A stretch of 64,000 nt of DNA from Pseudomonadota bacterium (GTDB taxonomy: Bacteria > Pseudomonadota > Gammaproteobacteria > Pseudomonadales > Pseudohongiellaceae): NCBI GenBank assembly GCA_027623555.1, contig JAQBSZ010000008.1:1-64000 (forward strand), given 5' to 3'. The translations under genes and the position numbers were made by a program. The notes under the pieces were generated by a model. That model saw only the letters and a list, made by a program, of their open reading frames with translations, was not told the origin of the DNA and did no database searches. Shown here piece after piece: positions 24,565 through 34,174 of this stretch. Position 1 is the stretch's first letter. Every line of letters starts with the position of its first letter.

Positions 24565-25096
24565 AATTATTTCCTTGGTAGTGCCTGATACAACTGAAGC
24601 CTTGTTCCCTGAGTATCCTAGTTGTCCGCGAAGTATCGCTACGAGTTATCCGCATAGTATCGTTCGTGGTAACCGCGACGAGTCGCTAACTTGCCCAGCT
24701 GCCTGAGCCCCTAATGGTAGCCTGTCCCCAGCTACCTGCTAAATTTTGGCCGGAATCTTTAAGCAGACCGCGTCTGGATTCCTGATACCTATTTATTGTT
24801 AGTCTTATATGTTGGCCACCTGAATATTGACCAGGGATGCCCAATTGGTCGGCTAAGTTGAATATTGGCCTCTGCTTGCACCGTCCTTCGCCTCACCTTT
24901 CAGTTTACTGCTTTCAGTTTACTGCTTGGGTCTACCGCTTGCAGCTTGCGCCCGGTCGGTGGGCTGTAAGGCACAGGGGACAATATCCAACCCAGCCATA
25001 TTCATTAATTCTTCGGTCTGTATATCTGTTCCTTGTTCCTTGTTCCTTCTTGCCAGCCCGACTATTTGTCAGTTCTTGCCGGCTTCTTGCCAACTA
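24565..25096 (-). other. Long repeat-rich leader of recA
   Basis: No gene on either strand. It holds short direct repeats: TTTCAGTTTACTGCT twice in a row near 24898-24927, GTTCCTT three times near 25028-25050, and several GTATC(G/C) words near 24614-24665. If recA is transcribed from the SOS-box promoter, all of this is 5' untranslated RNA. Origin by insertion or repeat expansion is inferred. Confidence 0.45.
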
Positions 25097-25150
25097 CTGT
25101 ATATATAAACAGTAAAGATTAAAACAAAAAAATACTGTACATACAACCAG
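25097..25150 (-). promoter_or_regulatory. Two LexA (SOS) boxes
   Basis: CTGTATATATAAACAG (25097-25112) is an exact CTGT-N8-ACAG LexA site; CTGTACATACAACCAG (25135-25150) is a near match. They are 38 bp apart, between pncC and recA. They most likely control recA-recX, whose first ATG is 533 bp away. They could instead mark another SOS transcript. Confidence 0.75.
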
Positions 25151-25214
25151 TATATTGGCAAAAAATCAGTTTCCTTTAGTTTTTTATTTGCTGAGTCTGA
25201 ACCATCTGGAAATG

Positions 25215-25724
25215 CTAGCTCACCAGTGCCAGGCTACCTTCCAGGGCCGCAACTACCGTAGCCAGACGCACTGCTTCTCTATCCCCGCTGAACTGAAAGC
25301 ACCGGGCCAGCGCCTTGTCTTCCCACTGCCAGGCAATCCATACAGTGCCAACCGGCTTGTCCAACGTCCCGCCATCGGGCCCGGCAATCCCGCTGACAGC
25401 CACCGCGACATTGGCGCGACTGTTATCCAATGCACCCTGAGTCATGGCCAGCACCGTCGCTTCACTCACCGCTCCGGGGCCTTCGAAATCGAAGAGAGCA
25501 GCGGGTACATTCAACAGGCGCTGCTTGGCCTCGTTGGAATAAGTGACAAAGCCAGTGTCAAACCAGTTAGAACTGCCAGCCAGAGCGGTCAATGATTGAG
25601 CAATCCAACCGCCAGTGCAGGATTCGGCCGTCGCGAAGATGAGTTTCCTGGCGAGTAGCCTATCAGCGAGTTGTTGCACCAGATCGGGGATAGCGAAAGC
25701 AGAAGGCGCTGCTGTATCGGTCAT
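25215..25724 (-). CDS. pncC: Nicotinamide-nucleotide amidohydrolase (CinA C-terminal domain)
   Basis: 169 residues from the ATG at 25724 (MTDTAAPSAFAIPDLVQQLADRLL). FATAESCTGGWIAQSLTALAGSS with the catalytic Ser and the GIAGPDGGTLDKPVGTVWIAW motif identify the stand-alone PncC/CinA-C enzyme, which turns NMN to nicotinate mononucleotide in the pyridine nucleotide salvage cycle. A longer frame to 25811 runs through a palindrome and is unlikely. Upstream neighbour of recA, as in Pseudomonas. Confidence 0.9.
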   Translation of the reverse strand: MTDTAAPSAFAIPDLVQQLADRLLARKLIFATAESCTGGWIAQSLTALAGSSNWFDTGFVTYSNEAKQRLLNVPAALFDFEGPGAVSEATVLAMTQGALDNSRANVAVAVSGIAGPDGGTLDKPVGTVWIAWQWEDKALARCFQFSGDREAVRLATVVAALEGSLALVS

Positions 25725-25786
25725 AGGGCTATGGTAGCTGTACGCAAGTGTTGAAGGAATAGATGTAGAGAAAGAAAGGAAAGAAT

Positions 25787-25812
25787 GGTGCCAGGCACCG
25801 GTGCCTGGCACC
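25787..25812. repeat. 26-bp perfect palindrome followed by a T-run
   Basis: Arms GGTGCCAGGCACC and GGTGCCTGGCACC abut with no spacer; six Ts follow on the plus strand. As a terminator it would read rightward, but no plus-strand gene ends here. It lies 63 bases before the pncC start. The core word GGTGCCAGGCACC occurs in many proteobacterial intergenic regions, so it may be a dispersed repeat. Confidence 0.5.
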
Positions 25813-26002
25813 TTTTTTGTGTCCGACGTTGACAGGGAATTGCCAGGTGATATTCAGCACGACTAAAGAAGGGATTGATTCCTGGAACCGAGCAATTTAA
25901 AACAGGGGCGGAGGGGCTCACTGGCCGGCGAATATGACCAGAGCAACACACGAAAGAGCTACTAGATAGCTGCTCTGATCCCGACTCCCCCGTTCACACC
26001 GT

Positions 26003-27049
26003 CTACAACATTGCCAGATCAACGTTGGCGAAGTCTTTATCGTAGTCAGACATGTAGGCTACTTTGCGTTCCAATGCGTCGAGTACGCCTTGATTAAAAT
26101 CGACTTTTTCGAAGCGCTGTGCACTGCCCAGTCCACCGGGAGAGAACACGTTTATTTCCATAAGTTTATCGCCCACGATGTCCAGACCCACCAGAAACAT
26201 TCCGTCCTGAACCAGTTTGGGCCGCACAATTTCCGCAAGCTTCAATGCCGCGTCGCCAATTTCGGCGCGGGCCAGCTTACCTCCGGCATGAATATTACTG
26301 CGCATATCATCGCCCTTGCGTAAGCGGCGAAAGGCGGCATAGTGGCCCCGATAACGCAGCGGCCGACCGTTCATCAGGAACAGGCGCGTATCACCTGCTT
26401 CGGCAGCCTTGAGGTATTCCTGGACTATCACATAACCATTGAGTGTGAGTGAATTAATCATCTGGTTGAGGTTTGATTTATCCTCCACTTGCACCAGAAA
26501 CACACCTGCTCCACCGGAACCCTGTAATGGTTTCATTACCGCATTGCCACCTAAATCGGCGATAAATGCGCGGATGTCGCTACGGTTCTGGGAAATTAGT
26601 GTTCTTGGCCGTACCTCTTCCGGGAATAACTGAAAGTACATTTTATTCATGGCCTTATTAAGACCTTCAGGGTCATTGACCACGATGACACCGCGACGCA
26701 TGGCCACGCGGCCAAAGGTAATGCCCGCAGTTTGGGCCCAGGATCGTATGCCACTCTCTGTCGATGGGTCTGAGCGCAGCATTAATATATCGAGATCGTC
26801 TACTTCGATCCTGGTTCGAATCGCTCGCGGGCCCTGCAAGTCTGCCAGGTAAGCTTTCGTTGTGGTGTATTTTTTATTTCGCACAGAACGGGCATTCGCA
26901 TATACGCGGTTATCGCTACCGACGGCGAAATCTGCGGCGCCGATCAGCCACACTTCGTGACCTCGATTCACTGCAGCCATTCCGAGACGAGTGGTCGTGT
27001 AACCCGCTTGTTCGCTCATTACATCATTGATAAAAAAAGCCAGACGCAT
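26003..27049 (-). CDS. ATP-grasp ligase A, GshB/RimK-like
   Basis: 348 residues from the ATG at 27049, with AGGA 9-12 bases before it. GshB-like layout: N-terminal Rossmann-type part (MRLAFFINDV), central VMKPLQGSGGAGVF nucleotide-binding loop near 171-184, QEYLKAAEAGDTRLFLMNGRP, and VGLDIVGDKLMEINVFSPGGLG at 287-308. All three Mg ligands of E. coli GshB are matched (Asp290, Glu298, Asn300), so it should be an active carboxylate-amine ligase. The substrate is unknown. The partner gene upstream encodes a collinear 348-residue paralogue. Confidence 0.78.
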   Translation of the reverse strand: MRLAFFINDVMSEQAGYTTTRLGMAAVNRGHEVWLIGAADFAVGSDNRVYANARSVRNKKYTTTKAYLADLQGPRAIRTRIEVDDLDILMLRSDPSTESGIRSWAQTAGITFGRVAMRRGVIVVNDPEGLNKAMNKMYFQLFPEEVRPRTLISQNRSDIRAFIADLGGNAVMKPLQGSGGAGVFLVQVEDKSNLNQMINSLTLNGYVIVQEYLKAAEAGDTRLFLMNGRPLRYRGHYAAFRRLRKGDDMRSNIHAGGKLARAEIGDAALKLAEIVRPKLVQDGMFLVGLDIVGDKLMEINVFSPGGLGSAQRFEKVDFNQGVLDALERKVAYMSDYDKDFANVDLAML

Positions 27050-27062
27050 TGTTCTAGTCCTG

Positions 27063-28109
27063 TTATAGCGTTGCCATATCGACATTGTCGAAACGGCGTT
27101 TATAAAAACTCACGTAATCGACTTTGTGCTCAATCTCTTCAATAACCCTTTGAGAGAAGTTTACTTTCTCGAAAGCCTGGGCATTGCCCAAGCCTCCCGG
27201 GCTGAACACATCAATATCCAACAGTTTGTCTCCGGCGATCTGCAAGCCGACAAAAAACATGCCGTCCTGCACCAACCGCGGTCGAACTGCTTCTGCGATT
27301 CGCATATGGGTGTCGGTAAGCTTTACTTGTTTTGTCGATCCGGCCACATGGATATCCTGCCGCAAACTGTCTTCCGTTCGATCCCATTGAAAGGCGGCAT
27401 ATTTGCCTTTAAAGCGCAGGGGTTCACCGTTGACCAGAAACATTCTGGTTAGCGAGTGATCTGCTGCGTCCAGGTATTCCTGGGCGATGACATAACCATC
27501 CCGTGAAACTGCTTCGATCATCTGATTTACATTCGACTTGTTCGACGGTGTGGCTCTGAATATGGATCGATCTCCAGAACCCTGTAATGGTTTCAGAACA
27601 GCATTACCCCCTACCTCTTTGACAAATGCTTTCAGTTCGTCTGCATCGAGAGAAATTACACTACGAGGTCTCACCGCTTCGGGAAGTAATTGCAGATACA
27701 TCTTGTCCATAGCCAGCGCCAGGGCATTAGGATCATTCAGCACGATAACGCCACCGAGTAAGGCAACCCGACCAAAGTTTATTCCTGCTGTTCGAGCCCA
27801 TGCGCGCCGCTCACTCTCCGATGCAGGGTTGTTGCGTAACATCAATACATCCAGGTCGTCAACGACGATCCGCTCTACATGCGCCTTGTCCGAGTGTATC
27901 GCTTTCAAGAACGTAGCGGGTGAACTGTATTTTTTGCCCGGCGCGGATCTTGCCCATGCGTGTACGCGGTCATCGGCATCGAGGGCAAAATCCGATGCGC
28001 TTAAAAACCATACCTCATGCGCCCGATTGACTGCGGTCATGCCGAGGCGAGTTGTCGTATATATAGCCTTCTCAGTTGCAATATCGTTTACTACAAACCC
28101 GATCTTCAT
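27063..28109 (-). CDS. ATP-grasp protein B, probable catalytically altered paralogue
   Basis: 348 residues, aligning with ligase A end to end without a gap (MKIGFVVNDI / MRLAFFINDV, YTTTRLGM, AVLKPLQGSG / AVMKPLQGSG, VFSPGGLG). The metal-binding positions differ: Asp290 is Gln, Glu298 is Asp, Asn300 is Asp (VGLQIAGDKLLDIDVF). The ATP loop reads GSGDRSIF rather than GSGGAGVF. It may be a weak or inactive partner that forms a mixed dimer with A. The start overlaps the DUF1704 stop by 4 bases (ATGA). Confidence 0.78.
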   Translation of the reverse strand: MKIGFVVNDIATEKAIYTTTRLGMTAVNRAHEVWFLSASDFALDADDRVHAWARSAPGKKYSSPATFLKAIHSDKAHVERIVVDDLDVLMLRNNPASESERRAWARTAGINFGRVALLGGVIVLNDPNALALAMDKMYLQLLPEAVRPRSVISLDADELKAFVKEVGGNAVLKPLQGSGDRSIFRATPSNKSNVNQMIEAVSRDGYVIAQEYLDAADHSLTRMFLVNGEPLRFKGKYAAFQWDRTEDSLRQDIHVAGSTKQVKLTDTHMRIAEAVRPRLVQDGMFFVGLQIAGDKLLDIDVFSPGGLGNAQAFEKVNFSQRVIEEIEHKVDYVSFYKRRFDNVDMATL

Positions 28110-30022
28110 CTTTTTAACCTTTTTACTAGATCCATTATGCTCATGCCTGCCCTGACTTCATCCAGCCTTTGCCTTGCGGCTGGATTGTCCAGGTAACTCG
28201 GTCGCACCGGTGCCGGGCCTAATATGCGCCGCAACTTCAATTCTTCAATAATAGGGACGTGCTCGAGATTGAATTTTCCTATGAGAAGCGAATCAAAGTG
28301 TCCGCCGTCTTGAAGGTGCTTCAAAACCTGAATCAAGCCCCTGAGATACACCGCATCCTTGGTGAATCCGCCTCCCCGGAATACCCGCATCGTAACAATA
28401 AACGCACTGCGTTGGGTGAACTTATGGTCGTTACAGAGTTCCTGGAATACGTCGATAAAGCTCGCACCTCCTACCATGCGGGCAACCGCAACTACCCTGG
28501 CAGCCAGTAAGCGAATGCGGTTGCTATCCAGCCCACCAGCCAGATATTCCGACAGGCAGGCGATACCTTCCTGAAATTCCTCATAGCCAGGCAGGCCCAC
28601 GTAGAGTTGCCTGAACGGTTGCATGCGGGCATTTATATAAGTCACCATATGGGTACCTACCTCATGGGCGAGCGATGCCGGTACCCGTTCCGGGGCAATA
28701 GACAGGGATTTTCCGATTAACAGATTCCCGCGAGAAACCATTAGCCCTACGACATCCTTTCGTATCACCGCGCGGCTAGTGATATCAGGCAGCGTTCTTT
28801 TCAGATAATCGAGTTCCTCATTAGCGTAGGCCGCAAACATCTCTGCATTTACGGTGCCTACAGTTTCTCGCCGACGGGGTGGTTTTACCGTCTCCAACAA
28901 ATTGAAAGCCTGGTTAACTATTTCACTGTCCATTCGACCAAATAGTTGCAGGCTGGTTAAGGTGAAATTGGGTGTGCCCCGCTCCGCCAGTAAGGATATT
29001 TTACGGTCGAGGTCCAACTGCTGGGCAAGAAACAGGTCGCCAAGAGTGGGGTCTTCTATCTTCTCCAGAGGAACCGAGAACAGCCTTCTTTTTAAAAGAG
29101 ACGGATCCAGAAGCAAGGGTCGATAGCGGAAGTCAGGCACACTCGAGAATTTACTCTTGCGAAACGACTGCCAGGCTTCTTCGGAATTGATAGGAGTTAC
29201 TGCAAGTATGAGGTCGAATGTATTACTGATTTCTGCCAGTTGCTGATCAACTTGCCACACTGCCTTGACCATCGCTCTCGGACCAAGCGCCAGAAAATGG
29301 GGAGGCCGGTGTGTCGTATGGCGCCGCGTAAAATCGTAGAACCCGCGCTTGGTAGCCCGGGCTATTCTGCCACACAGGGCGCGATGAATCATCGGATAGA
29401 GCTCACCACTTTTCGGGTTTCGATACGTGGGAAGAACCTCGATGCCCATCAAATGAATGCCTTCTTTTGCGGCTGTTGCTGCTGTCATCAGCGCCGGCAG
29501 ACCTGGAGGGGAGAATCGTGCGACTTCAATAACGACCACATCATCATCGTCCTCGTCCGGCTGCTCACTTACCAGCGCTTGTTCGAATGCCGAGACGGTC
29601 GATCCGATTTTATGGGATTTGGGCATGATAATTCGAAACGTGTCGCCACCATTTGCATCTCTTGCACTCCAGACCTCCACGATTAACACAGAGCCAAATG
29701 CCTGTTTCAGTGTTCGCGCGACTTCCAGTACCAGCTTGGACAAACCTTTATTCTGCTTAGCATCACCGGTTGCCATAAGGTATGACGCCTCTCCCATTAC
29801 CAGCAATTCAGTGCCGGCGTCTTCGGTTGCTTGCGGTTTTCGATACACCATTATAAAAGGCAATTGCCGGTCGATGTGAATCCGCCCCCATTTGGGCAGA
29901 GTACGACGAACGCGTTGTCCGGTAGCTACCCGTTGGCAAACCGTGCCAATAAACGCTTTCCTAATTAGGGGTTCGCGCCTGGCGCCAACGGTGCGGATTG
30001 TCGGTTCATGCTTACCTGCCAT
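28106..30022 (-). CDS. DUF1704 (QEGLA-motif) zinc metallopeptidase, MATCAP-like
   Basis: 638 residues. HEVGTH at 453-458 is the HExxxH zinc site and QEGIA at 484-488 is the family's 'QEGLA' motif, whose Glu is a plausible third ligand. Bacterial members carry the database name 'flavohemoglobin expression-modulating QEGLA motif protein'. The animal member KIAA0895L/MATCAP removes the C-terminal tyrosine of tubulin, so a carboxypeptidase role is the best guess. The N-terminal 250 residues form a separate domain I do not recognise. Overlaps both neighbours by 1-4 bases, so expression is tightly coupled. Confidence 0.78.
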   Translation of the reverse strand: MAGKHEPTIRTVGARREPLIRKAFIGTVCQRVATGQRVRRTLPKWGRIHIDRQLPFIMVYRKPQATEDAGTELLVMGEASYLMATGDAKQNKGLSKLVLEVARTLKQAFGSVLIVEVWSARDANGGDTFRIIMPKSHKIGSTVSAFEQALVSEQPDEDDDDVVVIEVARFSPPGLPALMTAATAAKEGIHLMGIEVLPTYRNPKSGELYPMIHRALCGRIARATKRGFYDFTRRHTTHRPPHFLALGPRAMVKAVWQVDQQLAEISNTFDLILAVTPINSEEAWQSFRKSKFSSVPDFRYRPLLLDPSLLKRRLFSVPLEKIEDPTLGDLFLAQQLDLDRKISLLAERGTPNFTLTSLQLFGRMDSEIVNQAFNLLETVKPPRRRETVGTVNAEMFAAYANEELDYLKRTLPDITSRAVIRKDVVGLMVSRGNLLIGKSLSIAPERVPASLAHEVGTHMVTYINARMQPFRQLYVGLPGYEEFQEGIACLSEYLAGGLDSNRIRLLAARVVAVARMVGGASFIDVFQELCNDHKFTQRSAFIVTMRVFRGGGFTKDAVYLRGLIQVLKHLQDGGHFDSLLIGKFNLEHVPIIEELKLRRILGPAPVRPSYLDNPAARQRLDEVRAGMSIMDLVKRLKR

Positions 30023-30798
30023 TAGATGCGCGCTCCGAGTTCTTTCAGCGAATCCGTCAGACCGACAAACGTGGCACTGAGGGCTTGGCCGAGAGCATGG
30101 TGAGCCGCGGTATCCAACTCACCTGTCCATTCATTCATGAATGTCTTTTTGAATTCCACCGACAAGACGCAGACCGAATCCGGAAATGCAGAATGGGCCC
30201 AGCTGCCATGTTGGCGACCAATGAATTTCACGTTTTCTCGCACATCCAGATCGCCCGCTTCACCCAATTCAGTGATGAATTTGTCGACGAGAAGGCCCCA
30301 CCGGCTGCGAATCATGGTGCCTGTGCCGATATTGACTTCCGGGTTGCTTTTGGGGTCAGCTGGAGCTCCCGACGGGCCATCGCGGAGATGGTTGTAACTG
30401 TGCAAATCCAGCACCACGACTCTGCCAAACTGTTTGACCTTCTGGCGATAAGCTTTTTCTAAATTGGCGTAAAATTCGACATGTTCTGCCATAGCTCGCT
30501 CGACACTTGATGCGGACGGTTTCTCATGCCACATGTCGAGACCCCAGGCATCTTTCGGCTCCTTATAGACCGCTTCCCAAAGTGCTCTGTTCAGATCGAC
30601 CTGGAATCTGGAATTTTTCGCGATGATATGCGTTGGCACAAGCCGGGCCCAGTCGCCAGTAAATGGATCCTCCTCCCTTAGTCGATCGGCCTTCGGAAGT
30701 TTCATATTTGCAGCGACCTCGTCGCTCAGTCCATGGCCATCGTGAATCGCGGTCGCGATAATTGGCCCTTCTCCGATTTTAATTTCCCAAGATTTCAT
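30022..30798 (-). CDS. N-formylglutamate amidohydrolase-like zinc enzyme
   Basis: 258 residues, first gene of the four-gene operon. Family marks: IHDGHG near 18-23, FQVDLNRALW at 65-74, VVLDLHSYNH at 128-137 and SVEFKKTFMNEWTG at 213-226. In histidine breakdown such enzymes split N-formylglutamate; no hut genes are near, so another N-acyl or peptide substrate is likely here. The last base of its stop codon is shared with the next gene's start. Confidence 0.78.
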   Translation of the reverse strand: MKSWEIKIGEGPIIATAIHDGHGLSDEVAANMKLPKADRLREEDPFTGDWARLVPTHIIAKNSRFQVDLNRALWEAVYKEPKDAWGLDMWHEKPSASSVERAMAEHVEFYANLEKAYRQKVKQFGRVVVLDLHSYNHLRDGPSGAPADPKSNPEVNIGTGTMIRSRWGLLVDKFITELGEAGDLDVRENVKFIGRQHGSWAHSAFPDSVCVLSVEFKKTFMNEWTGELDTAAHHALGQALSATFVGLTDSLKELGARI

Positions 30799-31007
30799 AG
30801 GGTTACTTTAGATTGTCATGAATTACACAACCCTCTATTGTATACGAAGAGGGCATTTTTTGAGCTAAGTATTTGTACTATCCAGGGATATGCTGTCACT
30901 TGGTCTTCAATTTCAATCAATTCCTGATATGTCAAATTGTTGTTTCGATCCTTTTACCTGCGATCTTGGGTAGAGTGCACAATACCCGCTTCAGGAGACA
31001 CTAAAAA
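30799..31007. other. Divergent upstream region of the ATP-grasp operon
   Basis: AT-rich and free of recognisable genes. It should hold the promoter of the minus-strand operon. I see no clear operator. Confidence 0.3.
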
Positions 31008-31127
31008 ATGAGACAATCGCGCGGAAGTGTATCTACTGATAAAAAATCTAAGCTATACCGGGCAATCAAGTTTGAAAAAAAAGTAGGCTTACGTAAATCA
31101 GACGACCAATCTGCCGCTAAAAGGTAA
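31008..31127 (+). CDS. Possible 39-residue basic protein
   Basis: ATG 31008 with AGGAGA 10 bases upstream; reads MRQSRGSVSTDKKSKLYRAI and then KFEKKVGLRKSDDQSAAKR to TAA. Lys/Arg-rich and hydrophilic, no family recognised. The good ribosome site and compositional bias support it; short length and lack of context argue against. About 240 non-coding bases separate it from mutS. Confidence 0.35.
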   Translation: MRQSRGSVSTDKKSKLYRAIKFEKKVGLRKSDDQSAAKR

Positions 31128-31367
31128 CTTGCAATATTGTCATTTTTAAAATTCGATAAAACAATTCAGGATATTGTGGATTTGAAGGATTGGACGGTGG
31201 GGCGTCCGAACTAGCAGGCTATTACACATAAGCAGAATGATCGATTATATCCAGCGCACTGAACGTTTTATATCAGAAGAACATAAATCATAAAGCGGTC
31301 GCCACAATTTGATCAGGTAAGCACTATGTTGTTTTATAAGGATAATATTCAATAAAAATAGTAAATT

Positions 31368-33986
31368 ATGAGCGAATCAATTACGCACACCCCGATGATG
31401 CAGCAGTTTTTGCGCATCAAGGCTCAGCATCCCGATAACCTCTTGTTCTACCGCATGGGAGATTTCTACGAACTCTTCTATGACGATGCCCGGCGCGCGG
31501 CAAACCTGCTCGACATTACCCTGACCGCGCGCGGCAAGTCAGCCGGTGAACCCATTCCGATGTGCGGCATCCCTTTTCATGCCGTGGACCGCTACCTGAT
31601 CAAGATCGTCGAGGCCGGCGTCTCGGTGGCGATCTGCGAACAGATTGGCGACCCGGCCACCAGCAAGGGACCGGTTGAGCGCCAGGTGGTTCGAATCATC
31701 ACACCAGGTACTGTCAGTGATGAAGCCCTCATGGATGAACGGCGCGACAATAGCTTGCTGGCGATCAACTCAGGAAATGCCACTACCAGAAAGTCAGAAC
31801 ATCAGAAGACCAGCTACGGAATCGCCTTCATGAACGTCTCCAGCGGACGCTTCGTACTCAGCCAGGTCAACGGTGAAGAAGCGTTATTTACCGAGCTTGA
31901 ACGCATCAAGCCAGCAGAGATTCTGTTTAGCGAAGAGTTGACCCGGGTCGATGCCATGTTGAAGCACCCGGCTAAGCGCAAACGTCCGGTGAGGGAGTTT
32001 GAACTGGATAATGCAGTGCGTACTCTCACTCAGCATTTCAATACAAAAGACCTGTCCGCCTTCGATTGCCAGGACATGCCTGTCGCCCTCCAGGCGGCCG
32101 GTTGTCTGTTGCAGTATGCGCGAGAGACACAGAAGTCAGAGCTGCCCCATATCCACAGCATTCAGGTAGAGCAGTTACGCGACAGTGTCATCCTCGACGC
32201 CGCCAGCCGCCGCAACCTGGAGCTGGACACCAATCTCTCCGGCGGGCGGGACAACACGCTGCTGCAAGTGCTGGACGGCACAGCGACAGCGATGGGCAGT
32301 CGACTGTTATTGCGCTGGATCAATCGACCGCTGCGCGATCACAAGCAGTTGCAACAACGCCAACAAGTGGTAGCGGCACTCATTGATGACTATCGCTTCG
32401 AAAAACTTCACGAACAGTTGCAGAGCATCGGTGATCTGGAGCGGATTCTCGCCCGGCTGGGATTACGCTCGGCGCGACCTCGTGACCTGGCGAAGTTGCG
32501 GGACAGCCTGGCACAGCTCCCTTCTGTGCAGGTGCTACTGAAAGACATCAATGTCGCATCACTGCAGGGTATCGCGGTACGCATCGCCGAGTTCCCTTCG
32601 CAGACCGCACTCCTTGCCCAGGCCATTGAAGAGAATCCGCCCGTGGTGATTCGCGAAGGTGGTGTAATCGCTGCGGGTTATGATGGGGAACTGGACGAGC
32701 TGAGAAACCTCAGCAGTAATGCAGGCCAGTACCTGGTAGACATGGAATTGAGAGAACGCGAGCGCACGCGGCTCAGCACGCTCAAGGTCGGCTATAACCG
32801 CGTGCACGGTTATTACATCGAGGTGAGCAAGGGACAGGCCGTGAGTGAATTGCCCGCCGAATATGTGCGTCGCCAAACCCTCAAAAACGCCGAACGATTT
32901 ATCACCCCCGAACTGAAGGAGTTTGAAGACAAGGTACTCAGTTCCAGGAGCAAGGCGCTGGCGCGAGAGAAACAGCTCTACGACGCCCTGCTGGAAACAT
33001 TAGCGAAAGAATTAGCCGCCATGCTCGCCTGTGCCGAGGCGATTTCTGAACTGGATGTGCTGAATAATTTTGCCGAACGCGCCGTCAATCTGGATTATTG
33101 TCAGCCGCAACTGGTGGATGCTCCTGGCATCGTGATCGAGAACGGTCGCCATCCTGTTGTGGAGCGAGTCACGGAAGACAGCTTTGTAGCCAACGATCTC
33201 TGTCTGACTGAACAGCAGAAGATGTTGATCATCACCGGCCCGAATATGGGAGGCAAGTCCACTTATATGCGGCAGACCGCCCTGATCGTCCTGCTGGCCC
33301 TGTGTGGTAGCTGGGTGCCAGCCAGTGCGGCACGCATTGGACCAATTGATAGAATCTTCACCCGCATCGGTTCGTCTGATGATCTGGCCGGTGGACGCTC
33401 TACATTCATGGTGGAGATGACCGAGACTGCCAATATTCTGCACAATGCCACGCCCATCTCTCTGGTGCTGATGGACGAGATTGGTCGTGGCACCAGCACG
33501 TTCGATGGTCTGTCACTGGCCTGGGCCGCCGCCGTCTATATCGCCGAGAAACTCCAGGCCTATACGCTGTTCGCTACCCATTATTTCGAGCTCACGAGCT
33601 TACCGGAAAGCTATCACAACATCGCCAACGTCCACCTTGATGCTATCGAGCACGAACAGGGCATCGTGTTCCTGCATTCGGTGAAAGCCGGTCCTGCCAA
33701 CCAGAGCTACGGCCTCCAGGTGGCACAACTGGCCGGCATTCCAGCCAATGTCATCGATCGGGCGCGAGACAAACTGAGCCAGCTCGAAACAGAAGCGGTG
33801 GTTCACAGCCAGCAAGCGCCAATTGAGAAGCCGGTCCGGCAATCCGCCACACCCGGACAGGGCGACCTGTTCGGCGGCGCTCCGCACCCGGCGGTTGACT
33901 ATTTGCAGCGCCTCAACCCGGATGAGATAACCGCCAAGGAAGCGCTGGCGATTCTGTATGAACTCAAGAACAAAACGGCCAGGTGA
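31368..33986 (+). CDS. mutS: DNA mismatch repair protein MutS
   Basis: 872 residues. The mismatch-recognition Phe-x-Glu is at 33-35 ([11 protein letters not shown]). Connector, lever and clamp domains follow. The ATPase has Walker [10 protein letters not shown] near 625, signature STFMVEMTE, Walker [14 protein letters not shown] and the C-terminal helix-turn-helix dimer region, ending with a DLFG-type tail of the beta-clamp motif kind (QGDLFGG). Recognises mispairs and recruits MutL. Weak ribosome site. A REP-like repeat follows. Confidence 0.97.
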   Translation: MSESITHTPMMQQFLRIKAQHPDNLLFYRMGDFYELFYDDARRAANLLDITLTARGKSAGEPIPMCGIPFHAVDRYLIKIVEAGVSVAICEQIGDPATSKGPVERQVVRIITPGTVSDEALMDERRDNSLLAINSGNATTRKSEHQKTSYGIAFMNVSSGRFVLSQVNGEEALFTELERIKPAEILFSEELTRVDAMLKHPAKRKRPVREFELDNAVRTLTQHFNTKDLSAFDCQDMPVALQAAGCLLQYARETQKSELPHIHSIQVEQLRDSVILDAASRRNLELDTNLSGGRDNTLLQVLDGTATAMGSRLLLRWINRPLRDHKQLQQRQQVVAALIDDYRFEKLHEQLQSIGDLERILARLGLRSARPRDLAKLRDSLAQLPSVQVLLKDINVASLQGIAVRIAEFPSQTALLAQAIEENPPVVIREGGVIAAGYDGELDELRNLSSNAGQYLVDMELRERERTRLSTLKVGYNRVHGYYIEVSKGQAVSELPAEYVRRQTLKNAERFITPELKEFEDKVLSSRSKALAREKQLYDALLETLAKELAAMLACAEAISELDVLNNFAERAVNLDYCQPQLVDAPGIVIENGRHPVVERVTEDSFVANDLCLTEQQKMLIITGPNMGGKSTYMRQTALIVLLALCGSWVPASAARIGPIDRIFTRIGSSDDLAGGRSTFMVEMTETANILHNATPISLVLMDEIGRGTSTFDGLSLAWAAAVYIAEKLQAYTLFATHYFELTSLPESYHNIANVHLDAIEHEQGIVFLHSVKAGPANQSYGLQVAQLAGIPANVIDRARDKLSQLETEAVVHSQQAPIEKPVRQSATPGQGDLFGGAPHPAVDYLQRLNPDEITAKEALAILYELKNKTAR

Positions 33987-34027
33987 GTGAGAAAATAGCC
34001 AAAAAAGCTGGTAGAATGCCTGCCGGT

Positions 34028-34132
34028 AAATAGGGACAGATAGATTTTCCTGATCTACTTTGCTGGTCTATTGTTCATGCTGTTCAAGCCCTTCCAGCGC
34101 TGCAGGGCATGAATAATAAATCTGTCCCTATT
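34028..34132. repeat. REP-like element, copy 1
   Basis: About 105 bases bounded by AATAGGGACAGAT and ATCTGTCCCTATT as terminal inverted repeats, with TTTTCCTGAT, GCTGTTCAAGCCC and GGCATGAA inside. The end word matches AATAAATCTGTCCCTATT seen with REP-associated (IS200-like) tyrosine transposases. A diverged second copy lies on the other side of fdxA, in the same orientation. Confidence 0.7.
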
Positions 34133-34174
34133 CACTGATTACTCAATGTTTTAGCGTAAGATGGAAGAATTCAG

